64,000 nt of DNA from Chondrosia reniformis (Eukaryota; Porifera; Demospongiae; Chondrillida; Chondrillidae): the NCBI GenBank assembly GCA_947172415.1, contig OX359191.1, positions 4,464,001 to 4,528,000 on the forward strand. The letters are read 5' to 3'. Below are positions 11,936 through 20,754 of this stretch, one piece after another. Positions within the stretch are counted from its first letter, which is position 1; each line of letters starts with the position of its first letter. Made by a program: the position numbers and the translations under genes. Below the pieces are notes generated by a model that was not told the origin of the DNA, did not search any database, and worked only from the letters and a program-made list of their open reading frames with translations.

Positions 11936-12583
11936 TTGAAAGGAGACAGTCAGCTACAGGATGACTATCCACAGCAGAGGGGAGTATCTCAGCAGGAGGA
12001 AATTGAGGAACAAAGCAATATCACAGTAGAGGAGGTGGAAGCAGCAATAGGCAAAATGAAAAGTGGCAAGGCAGCAGGGTTGTGTGGCATAAATGCAGAG
12101 ATGCTCAAAGCCGGGGATTCAGTAGTAGTAAAATGGCAATACAGGATAGTCAACATAGCATGGGCCACAGGAGAGGTGCCGGAAGACTGGAAGAGAGCAG
12201 TGAAAATTCCCCTGCACAAAAAGGGTAGTAAGGGAATGTGTTCAAATTACCGAGGCATCAGTTTACTCAGTGTGCCAGGCAAGGTGTATGCCAGAATAGT
12301 AGACAACAGGGTGAAGCAAACGACAGAAGGGGTGATGCTAGAAGTGCAGGGAGGTTTCAGAAAGGGGCGGAGCTGCATAGATTATATATTTACAGTCATA
12401 CAACTCGGTGAGAAGGAATTGGAGAAGGGGAAGCAAATGACAGTGGGGTGTCTAGATCTGGAGAAAGCATATAATACAGTGAGAAGAGACAAATTATTGC
12501 AAGTGTTAGAGGAATATGGAATACTTGGGAGTTTACGGGGAGCAGTTAGAGAATTCTATAAGAAGAGAGAGGCATGTGTATAA
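11936..12583 (+). pseudogene. Reverse transcriptase fingers/palm of the RTE-like LINE
   Basis: Contains SGKAAGLCGINAEMLKAG, VPEDWKRAVKIPLHKKG, NYRGISLLSVPGKVYARI and CLDLEKAYNTV, blocks found in sequence in RTE-type reverse transcriptases. The first catalytic Asp (LDLEKAY) is present. The frame terminates at TAA 12581-12583. The following block VRQGCAMSLWLFNVF and the LVLFADDVMM motif (catalytic FADD at 12739-12750) lie downstream in shifted frames. Confidence 0.8.
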
Positions 12584-12799
12584 ATAGGAGATAAGATGTC
12601 TAGATGGTTTCAAATAACAAGAGGAGTAAGACAAGGGTGTGCAATGTCACTGTGGCTTTTCAATGTATTTATGGACAAGATTGTAAGAGAGGCACAAGAA
12701 AGGTTTACTGAAGGAGTGCAATTGTGAAGTTGGTGCTGTTTGCAGATGATGTGATGATGCTAGCAGAAGAGTGAAGACATAGAAATAAATCTGACTGAG

Positions 12800-13611
12800 A
12801 TGAAGAAGGCAATAGACAACTGGGGCATGAAGATACACTGGGGAAGGACAAAGGTGATTATGGTTAGTAGAACAGGGGATGATTGCAAAGTGAATGTTGA
12901 TGGACAGGACATTGCACAAGTGGAGAAGATGAAGTACCTAGGAGTAATGCTGAGTGCAAGCGGAAGATGTGATGACGAAATTGAACAAAGAATTGGAGCA
13001 GCAACAAATGTTATTGGAGCAATGAGGAAGCAGGTGCAGGATAGAAGAGAGCTGAAGAAATCAACAAAACTGAGATTGTACAATGCTATGGTTATGCCCA
13101 CACTGCTATATGGCTGTGAAACGTGGACAATGCAGCAACAACATGTGAGCAGCCTGCAAGCCCTAGAAATGAGATACTTAAGGAGAGTGCAAGGAGTGAC
13201 ATGTTTAGACAGGGTTAGTAATGAAGATATAAGGAGAGCACTGAGGCAAGATGCAGTACTTGAAGTTGTGAAGGCAAAGCAGATTGCGTAGAGAGAGAAG
13301 CTAGAGCAGATTGATAATGAGAGACTGGTNNNNNNNNNNNNNNNNNNNNNNNNNNNNNNNNNNNNNNNNNNNNNNNNNNNNNNNNNNNNNNNNNNNNNNN
13401 NNNNNNNNNNNNNNNNNNNNNNNNNNNNNNNNNNNNNNNNNNNNNNNNNNNNNNNNNNNNNNNNNNNNNNNNNNNNNNNNNNNNNNNNNNNNNNNNNNNN
13501 NNNNNNNNNNNNNNNNNNNNNNNNNNNNNGAAAAGAGTGTTTGAAGAGGAAACAGTGGGGAGGAGACGTAGAGGGCGACCAAGAAAAGGATGGCATGAGA
13601 ATTTTAAATAA
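12800..13611 (+). pseudogene. C-terminal region of the RTE-like LINE, spanning an assembly gap
   Basis: Begins with the palm/thumb block and reads YLGVMLSASGRCDDEIEQRI, YNAMVMPTLLYGCETW and RYLRRVQGV, typical of RTE-type C termini. A TAG at 13289-13291 replaces an expected Trp. Beyond the 200-N gap the frame resumes as KRVFEEE and ends in a basic GRPRKGWHENFK tail at TAA 13609-13611. Joining the gap flanks directly gives an uninterrupted ERLVKRVFEEE, which suggests no real bases are missing. Confidence 0.75.
13330..13529. other. Assembly gap, 200 Ns
   Basis: Fixed-size placeholder inside the RTE-like LINE. Removing the Ns gives a continuous frame across the junction, so the real missing length may be zero. 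Confidence 0.95.
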
Positions 13612-13762
13612 TAATTAGCATTTGTACATTACAATTGTTGACAGATATAGAGTATTCATCTTTTTTTCTTCACCATGTTAACTACTGTGTTTGTGTATAA
13701 TATGTGTTCAGGCTGCCCCCTGCAAAGGGGATAAAGCCCATTGATTGATTGATTGATTGATT

Positions 13763-14506
13763 TTATTTAGTGGTTTAATGTGCTAATTGCATGTACTAGT
13801 GTATGTACTAGTACTATACATACAGCTAGCATATACAACTGGCCCATTTAACTAGTACATACAAATAGTACATATATATACCTAGTACCCACTCATATAA
13901 CTAGTACATACAAATAGTACATTCAACTAGTATATACAACTAGTAAATTAAACTAGTACTACAACTAGTACATACACTTAGGACATAAAACTAGTCATAT
14001 GTACTAGTTGTGTGTACTAGCTGTAATTACTACTTGTATATACTAGTGGTATGTACCAGTTGTATGTACTAGTTGTATGTCCTAGAACTAGTTATATTAA
14101 CCAATTGTAGGCACTAGTTCTATGTACTAGTTGTATGTAGTATACTAATTGTATGTACTAGTTGTATGTACTAGTTGTATGTACTAGTTGTGTGTACTAG
14201 CTGTAATTACTACTTGTATGTACTAGTTGTATGTACCAGTTGTATATACAAGTTGTATGTCCTAGAAATAGTTATATTTACTAGTTGTAGGCACTAGTTC
14301 TAAGTACTAGTTTTATGTAGTGGTTTTATGTACTAATTGTATGTACTAGTTGTATGTACTAGTTGTATGTTCTAGTTTTGTGCAGGTTGTACGTACTATT
14401 TGTATGTATTAATTATATGTACTAATTCTATGTACTAGATGTATATAGTATTAGTTGTATGTACTTGTCGTAATATACTAGTTGAATGTACTAGTTTTAT
14501 GTACTA
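13763..14506 (+). repeat. Minisatellite array, forward, with an inverted block
   Basis: Units are forward except at about 13,823-13,995, where they read as the reverse complement (ACATACAACTAGT-type units) before returning to forward. The 14,160-14,400 part repeats variants seen at 14,030-14,160. Confidence 0.9.
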
Positions 14507-14946
14507 GTTTTTAGGGGCTGCCACAGGCAGCCCCTTATATTGTTTCCATTTGCCGATTACGTTGTATGGCTTCATGTTACGGAAAGATATATATATATAT
14601 ATATATATATATATCTATATATATAATACGGGTTGATACGCAACTATTATAACACTTTATTTATACCTCGATATATATTTAATACAGGTTCATATATACG
14701 CAACTATTATAATACTTTATAATACTTAATTTATACATCAATACATCGTTTTGCAAATGGCGGCGTTCAGGAAGCTTTAGTTAACGAAGCTTTTCCGTCG
14801 TTATTTATAAAGTTCAGGACACTTAAGCGTCCTCAATCGTTAGTATTACGAATATATATATTAAATCCCAACGATTTAGCCAAGTAGTTTGAGTTAATTC
14901 GGGGGGCGGCAGCCCCACGAATTTTTAAACTCGAAATACTTGTTTT
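14507..14946 (+). mobile_element. Non-autonomous element family A, copy 2 (440 bp)
   Basis: Nearly identical to the copy at 3171-3616 throughout: opening GGGGCTGCC hairpin, shorter (TA)n tract (14587-14615), both internal palindromes and closing GGCAGCCCC hairpin. Differences are scattered single bases plus microsatellite length. The shared outer edges (TTTTTAGGGG at the start, AATACTTGTTTT at the end) define the element boundaries. Confidence 0.7.
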
Positions 14947-15088
14947 ACTAGTTTTATGTACTACAACTAGAATAATATACTAGCTGTTTGTTCTAGTTGT
15001 GTGTACCACGTTTATGTACTAGTTGTATGTACTAGTTGTATGTACTAGTTGTAGAACTAGTTGTATTTATAAGTCGTATGTACTAGTT
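14947..15088 (+). repeat. Minisatellite array, forward
   Basis: Short block of 13-bp units between family A copy 2 and the R2-like element. Confidence 0.88.
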
Positions 15089-15554
15089 GTGGGAATCGGA
15101 GGCTGTGTCGTGGGAATCGGAGGCTGTGGTTCCGAGCTGACAAGCGGATGGGTATTGTCCAGTTCAACCCCCCGACGGAGCAGGGTGCTAAGCCCCTCAT
15201 GTGGCATCCTGTGGCTAAATCAGCCTCCCTGTCAGTATGGGCTAACCCCCCATCTGGCAGCTACACTGGGTTACGTTTTGTCATGAGAATAACAATTTTC
15301 AAGACAGGCTCTGGCCTAGGTGCACCAGTGGTGAAGAAAACCCTGGGTCAACCAGAATAGGCGATTCCACTGGTGCCTCACAGGTAGATGTACCTGAATG
15401 TAATAACCCTTCTTCGGTCCCCGTGATGGGCCAACCAGCCCTATGGACCAAGGAAATGGTTAGGGCACTAATTGATTGCTTTGAGCGATCTGAACCCAAA
15501 AGAGGTGGCTATTAGAAGCGTTTAGAGCGGGAATGGCTGAGCAAATACCCACAT

Positions 15555-16382
15555 TTGCCTCAGACCGGTCGAACCCTTGCCTTCCAAGCCAAAAGGAGCT
15601 TGGTAGGAGACGGAGTACTGCAAGTAACGGGTAGACGAGTTTTAGATTTTGTTAATGATGCACCGCAAGGTGCCTCTAGAAGGAGAAGGATCCAAGGGGT
15701 GATCTGGAACCTTCAGAGGGATAATATCCTCATGGAGCTCTACCGAGAAAGTAAGCCCATGGAAAAGGGGTATGCCGAGCGCTGGTACCAGGCTTGGAAT
15801 GCTGCAATGCCAGACCATAAAACCACAAAGGTAGCGCTAACTACAAGACTTACTAGAATCCGCAGAGGTCAAGGTCTCTCGAGACTAAACCTTGTGGAAC
15901 CTGACTCTTGTGGTGTAGCCACCCTAACTGGGACTGTGGAGGAAGGTGTGGGAGCCCAGGGACAGGAGGAGCTTCACCAAGTTCAGGCTGCGACTGAACA
16001 AAATGGTGAGCAGCCTGCAGTCCCTGTTGAAACTCCTGCACATGATCATCCCAGACCCAGGACAAGCGGCAATGATAATCTGATGCAACTTTTAGGCAAA
16101 GCAAAAGATGCCTGTCTCCGAAAGAAACCTGGAGATTTCTCTGGTAGAAAACCCTGTGGGGCGGTGCGGTTCAACTATGTTGATACGGCACTGCTTCAGG
16201 AGGCCAATGATTGGGTGGAGAAAGAGTGGCAGGAAGGCCCTAGGTCGGCCTGGCACCTGAACTGCCTGGTCTACTCTGTTGCCATGGCTGTGAGGGGAAA
16301 AACAACCTACGAATTTCAGCCATGCAACCAGGGAAGGAAATCAGATAATCAGAAGGGAAGTAAGAGACAGGAAGTCACATAA
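15555..16382 (+). pseudogene. N-terminal region of R2-like element copy 1
   Basis: Open frame reading QTGRTLAFQAKRS onward. The same frame extends upstream through PALWTKEMVRALID to about 15,310 but is cut by a TAG near 15,511. The Trp-containing block with spaced helices resembles a SANT/Myb-like DNA-binding region, which R2-type elements often carry N-terminally; this is inference from pattern only. The middle part is low-similarity linker rich in Glu, Gln and Pro. A one-base deletion near 16,372, compared with AGGAAGGTCACA in copy 2, shifts the frame and ends it. Confidence 0.6.
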
Positions 16383-16429
16383 GTGACAGGAAGGCCAAAG
16401 GCCTTAGGTTTAGAAGACTGCTTGCCTGG

Positions 16430-17178
16430 TTGGATGTGGAAATAGCGCGTCAACAGAATAATAATCCTATGACCAAACGCCAGAAAATATTCCGAAGAAA
16501 GCTTAGGAGGGAGTTCCATTCATTAAATCTGAATGTGCTGATCAGAGCTCGGGAACAGACACTGGGGAAACTCAGGGTCTGGACCCTACAAGAGCGAAGA
16601 TCAGCTGAACGCAGGAAATTCCAGGAACAAAACCACCTTTGGAATACCCAAAGGAAGTCCCGGATGAATGGCAATGTTCCAACCTCCAATGAAGCTCCCT
16701 CAATTGAGGTAGTAAGAGACTTTTGGACAAAGATTGTAGGTACTGTTGGTAAGGTCAACAAAGACGACCCAGGGGTGAAAGAATGGCTAAAGGAAACCAA
16801 AAAGAGGGTGGGTAGAACCTCCTCTGAAGGTCCCGATAGCATTGATGAGACCAAACTGAGGAAAGCCTTGAAAAAGGCAAAAAGCTGGTCAGCCCCTGGG
16901 CCGGATGGCATCCACACTTTTTGGTGGAAAGCACTCCCCTCTGCACAGTCTGCCTTTGCAGATGTACTACGGAGGGTGGTGAGCGGAGATCTGTCAGTCC
17001 AGACTGGCTTACAAGGGGTTGCACTCTACTCATCCCCAAAAAGGGTGACCCGAAAAGTGCGGCCAACTACCGACCTATTGCGTGTCTCAACACAATGTAC
17101 AAGGCTGTCACAGCATACATTGCATCAGAATTACTCACTTACACCTACACTAATGATCTTTTACCTATGGCTCAATGA
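16430..17178 (+). pseudogene. Start of the reverse transcriptase, R2-like element copy 1
   Basis: Reads a basic linker, then SWSAPGPDGIHTFWWKALP, a conserved RT entry block. Loss of one C near 17,000 (copy 2 has GTCCCAGAC, copy 1 GTCCAGAC) shifts the frame. The correct continuation PDWLTRG, TLLIPKKGDP, NYRPIACLNTMYK runs in the next frame to TGA 17176-17178, directly after DLLPMAQ. The same TGA is present in copy 2. Confidence 0.78.
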
Positions 17179-17181
17179 GCC

Positions 17182-18753
17182 ATGAGAAAAGGGAGGTGGG
17201 GCTGTGTGGACTGTCTACTGCTGGATCAATCAATCGGTCTAGATGCCAAAATTATGGGCAAGCCACTTAGTGTGGCATGGATTGATTTTGAGAAGGCATA
17301 TGACAGAGTCACTCACAAGTGGGTGATGAAGGTGCTAAAAACCAACAAGTGCCCAGGTTGGATCCGGAGGTCTATAGAGCTCTTCTCCAAACACTGGGCT
17401 ACTGTGCTTGAGTTGAGGACCACGGGGAAGGTGGTTAGGAGCACCCCTGTTAAATATAACAGGGGACTCTTCCAAGGAGACTCCCTATCGCCACTCCTCT
17501 TTTGTCTGGCCATAGCTCCCATATCCCAAGTTCTTAACAGAACCAAGGGATATACGCTCTGGCATAATGGGGAAAGGAACACCATGTCACACTTGTTGTA
17601 CATGGATGACCTTAAGATATATGCTGGAGGGCCTGATAAACTCAGGGAAGCCATGGAATGTGTGGAGAAAACCTCAAATCCCATTGGCATGAGGTTTGGA
17701 GTGAGAAAGTGTGGAACAGCTCACATGCAAAAGGGGAAAGTTCTGGCTGGCCCAGACAACCCTAAACGCAGTGAAGAATCCATAAGGATCCTTGAAAAAG
17801 GTACTACCTATAAGTACCTAGGGCTAGAACAACTGTTTGAGGTAGAAGACAGCAAGGTCAAAGCTTGCTTGATCAATGAATTGAGGAGGAGACTCCACAA
17901 AGTGTGGGGCTCTCACCTCAATGGTAAGAATGCTGCAGAGGCCTCTAACATGCTGTGTGCCTCTCTATTGAGATACTCTTACCCAGTTTTGAAGTGGACT
18001 CAAAGTGAGCTTCCAAAACTGGACCAAATGGTGAGAAAGATCATGAGAAAGTACCAGTGTCATCACTATAACTCTGCCATTGAAAGAGTGAACTTGCCTC
18101 GCTCTCAAGGTGGTAGAGGGCTCTGTAGTTTTCCTTTGGATCACGACAGGGCTGTTGTGAATCTGGCAAGATACCTCCATACTGCCAATGATCCACTCAT
18201 AGCTGTTGTGATTAAACACCAAAAGTGGCTGGAGTGCTCAAAGCAGAGGAGGACTGTCTTGAAAGAAGCCAGATTGATACTGAGAAGCCACGGAATAGAA
18301 CTAGAACCGGAAATGTGGCTGAAGACAGATCCCTCACAAAATAGTGTAAGAGAATGGAGGAGAGTGGCACGTGAGCTCCAGGAGGCTCAGACTGAAAGGT
18401 TAAAAAGTAACCTAGCCGAAAAGTCTCACCAGGGCTCATACCACAGACAAGTCACAAATAGGGAGTCTTATGTGTGGCTTTCTGAAGGGAGACTCAGACC
18501 TCAAACTGAGGCTCTGATTCTCGCAGCCCAAGATGATGTGTTGCACACTAGGTGGTACCAAAATAGGATTTTGAAGAATTCTAGCCTCCTAATGTGCAGA
18601 GAATGTGGCAAGGCTATGGAAACGGTCAAACATATAATACACATGTGTGAGCCCAAGGAATTTTCTCTCTACAAAGAGAGACATGACCGGGCAATACTGA
18701 TAGTGTTGTGGAGACTGTTGAAAGAATATGGATTCAAGCAGGAAGAGCCCTGA
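17182..18753 (+). pseudogene. Reverse transcriptase palm, thumb and CCHC knuckle, R2-like element copy 1
   Basis: 523 codons. RGRWGCVDCLLLDQSI, then AWIDFEKAYDRV with the first catalytic Asp, then GLFQGDSLSPLLFCLAI, then HLLYMDDLKIYA with the catalytic YMDD at 17599-17610, then GMRFGVRKC and YKYLGLEQ. Downstream, CRECGKAMETVKHIIHMC (18595-18648) fits a C-x2-C-x8-H-x4-C knuckle as in R2-type elements. The frame ends at TGA 18751-18753 after QEEP. Translation continues in the same frame into the endonuclease, so the TGA lies inside the protein at a position where relatives, as I recall them, have Trp. Confidence 0.85.
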
Positions 18754-19197
18754 TACAAACTAGAAGCAAAACCAGTCTATGAGAATAGGGCTGTCAAAAT
18801 CTTGTGGGATCCTAGCATCCCTACAGATGATGAAATGACAGAAAGAAGGCCAGACTTAGTGGTTGAGGATCAGCTATGTAAGTCCATCTTCATTATTGAG
18901 AGGTCAGTTCCTACTGACAGCAATATTAATGGAAGATGGCAAGAGAAGTTCCAAAAGTACCAGAAGCTGGCAGCTGATATGAGGAAACAATTTAGGGGCT
19001 ACCGAATTAAGGTAGTCCCGATGATAATTGGTGCTTTGGGGACAGTGGACACGCTCCTGGAAGACCTTAGGGGAATTCCAAAGCTGTCAAAAAGTGCAGT
19101 AGAAGTGATGAGAGCCATGCAGAGAACTGTTCTCTGTTCGGCTGTGAGGATATTGAGGCGACATCTATCTGTTGAGGGATTGGGGCCCGGACGATAA
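18754..19197 (+). pseudogene. Restriction-like endonuclease domain, R2-like element copy 1
   Basis: In frame after the TGA. VKILWDPSIPTDDEM leads into ERRPDLVVED with the PD dyad at 18849-18854, then IFIIERSVPTDSNI, KYQKLAADMRK and VVPMIIGALGTVDTLLEDL. This order is typical of the PD-(D/E)XK endonuclease of R2/NeSL-like elements, which cleaves the target for primed reverse transcription. The second acidic motif reads IIERSVP where I would expect an Asp. The frame ends at TAA 19195-19197, the probable natural C terminus, followed by about 265 bases of 3' UTR. Confidence 0.78.
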
Positions 19198-19465
19198 GTA
19201 GTCCTGTCCCAGTCCTTGCCTGTCGACCTCTGGAAAGCAGTGGTGGATTGGTGTATGGAGGTACTCCCTCCTATTATGACGGTCAACTTTGGCCCGACTT
19301 GCACCCGTCTGCTGCTGTCGGAAGGAGGAAAAGCCGAGGCTTCTGTCTAAAAACCCAAAGAAAGGAAAACATAACTGACTGAGGGTTGTCCAAGCCAGAT
19401 ACTCCTTGCCTTAGTACACTAAGGCAAGAAGTAACAAGGTTCTTCGTAAAGGCTTTTGTTTTTCA

Positions 19466-20314
19466 AGTGTGTACTAGTTGTATGTACTATCTACATTTAC
19501 TAATTATATTTGTATATATTAGGCATATGTACTAGTTGCATGTACTAGTTATATGTATCAGTTAAATATACAGGCTGTATGTACTAGTTGTAGGTTGTAC
19601 TGCTAGTTACACTTGGTACTCGGTGTGTACTAGATGTATGAATTACTTGTTTGTACTAGTTGTATGTAGCAGTCGAGGGTACTAGTTGTGGGTACTAGCT
19701 GTAATTACCACTTGTGTGTACTAGTTGTATTTACTAGTTGTATGTACTAGTTGCATATACTATTTATGTATAATAGTTGTGTGTACTAGTTATATATACT
19801 AGTTTTAGTTACTAATTGTATGTACTAGTTGTATGCACTAGTTGTATGTAGTGGTTATGTACCAGTTCTGTCTAATATATGAATGTACTAGTTGTATGAA
19901 CTAGTTATGATGTACTCATTTTATGTAGTAGTTCTATGTACTAGTTGTAGTACTAGTTGTATGTACTAGTTGTATGTACTAGTTGTATGTACTAGTTGAA
20001 TGGACTACTTGTATTTTCTAGTTGTATGAACTACTGCAATTCACTGGTTATATGTGTATGTACTAGTTATATGTAGTAGTTGTGTGTTCTATTTATATGT
20101 AGTAGTTGTACGCACTAGAGAGTAGCTGTATGTACTATTTAATGTTCTAGTACCTAGTTGTATGTACTCTTTGTATGTACTCCTTCTATGTACAAGTTGC
20201 ATGTACTAGTTCCATGTACTGGTTATATATGCTAGTTGCATGTACTAGTCATGTGTACTAGTTATATGTGTATGTATTAGTTATACGTAGTAGTTATGGG
20301 TTCTAGTTACATGT
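19466..20314 (+). repeat. Minisatellite array, forward
   Basis: 13-bp units only. Variants with GTGTATGTACTAGTTAT are common. Confidence 0.92.
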
Positions 20315-20754
20315 TGGGTTCAATTCCCAGCAATTGCTTCTTTCGTGTTTTTCCCTCTTTATGATATTTGATTGATTATTACTTGTGGTTTGATTATCAC
20401 ATCGATTATTCATAGATTTTCCCAGCTCTCCTGTGGTTGATGGTGGCCAGCAACCCATTGGTGAAGATGGCCCCTCGCACTGGAAATGGGCTGGGTCTTT
20501 ATTATCAGCTTGTACTGATGAAGAGAATCACCACTGATTAAGAATGTACACCAATTATTAGTTGTAGTTAGCTTAAGAGGGAGAGCATGAGGGGGGCATT
20601 GCTGTTGCAGTTGTAGCTCAGTGGCAGAGCAACTGGTGGTCATAACCAGCTGTCCTGGGTTCAATTCCCAGCAATTGCTTCTTTCGTGTTTTTCCCTCTT
20701 TATGATGTTTGATTGATTATCACTTGTGGTTTGATTATCACATCGATTATTCAT
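20315..20754 (+). mobile_element. tRNA-related SINE, truncated tandem dimer
   Basis: Bases 20315-20413 and 20656-20754 are near-identical direct repeats, from GGGTTCAATTCCCAGCAATT to GATTATTCAT. The full unit appears to be about 341 bp: tRNA-like head, tail, then body. The first monomer is cut within the head and the second after the tail. The body (20414-20606) is unrelated to the array. A TTTTT run after each head could act as an RNA polymerase III terminator. The element is inserted cleanly in minisatellite. Confidence 0.65.
20607..20678 (+). ncRNA. tRNA-like head of the SINE
   Basis: 72 bases fold as a cloverleaf: acceptor GCAGTTG/CAATTGC (7 pairs, one G-U), D stem GCTC/GAGC, anticodon stem CTGGT/ACCAG with loop GGTCATA, and T stem CTGGG/CCCAG with loop TTCAATT. 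A box TAGCTCAGTGG is at 20614-20624 and B box GGTTCAATTCC at 20658-20668. Two linker bases between D and anticodon stems and G instead of U before the anticodon are atypical, so the anticodon is ambiguous (TCA by position, CAT by the U33 rule). No CCA is needed in a eukaryotic gene. Its place in a repeated unit favours a SINE head over a working tRNA gene. Confidence 0.6.

Larger units (their letters stand above)
10456..13762 (+). mobile_element. RTE-like non-LTR retrotransposon, nearly full length, inactive
   Basis: Domain order is apurinic-type endonuclease, reverse transcriptase, C-terminal thumb/connection, basic RGRPRKGW tail, 3' UTR (CTGCCCCCTGCAAAGGGG then GATAAAGCCC) and a terminal TTGA microsatellite (13739-13762). 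A short tandem-repeat tail in place of poly(A) is typical of RTE-group elements. The reading frame is broken into at least four pieces, and a 200-N assembly gap (13330-13529) lies near the C terminus. Both ends pass directly into minisatellite. Clade placement rests on motif appearance only. Confidence 0.8.
15089..19465 (+). mobile_element. R2/NeSL-like non-LTR retrotransposon with restriction-like endonuclease, copy 1
   Basis: About 4.4 kb, full length by comparison with the copy at 24610. Order: 5' UTR, N-terminal helical domain, reverse transcriptase, CCHC knuckle, PD-(D/E)XK-type endonuclease, 3' UTR. A tail has a hairpin (CTTGCCTTAGT/ACTAAGGCAAG) followed by GTAACAAGGTTCTTCGTA. There is no apurinic-type endonuclease. 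RT followed by CCHC and restriction-like endonuclease is the arrangement of the R2/CRE/NeSL/HERO lineage. The 5' end carries a partial 22-bp duplication (GGGAATCGGAGGCTGTG twice). Frameshifts and four or more stops make this copy inactive. It sits in minisatellite, not in an obvious specific target gene. Confidence 0.8.

Noticed and set aside
13301-13596. Long frames running across the 200-N blocks
   Set aside because: They are open only because N codons are not stops.
15853-16104. Antisense frames over the LINE coding regions (for example 16450-16917, 25951-26514, 17313-17690)
   Set aside because: They are shadows of the sense-strand RT and endonuclease sequence, with no own motifs.
20607-20678. 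Functional UGA-decoding tRNA that could suppress the TGA codons of the R2-like elements
   Set aside because: The anticodon assignment is ambiguous, position 33 is not U, and the sequence belongs to a repeated SINE; the link to the TGAs is speculation only.
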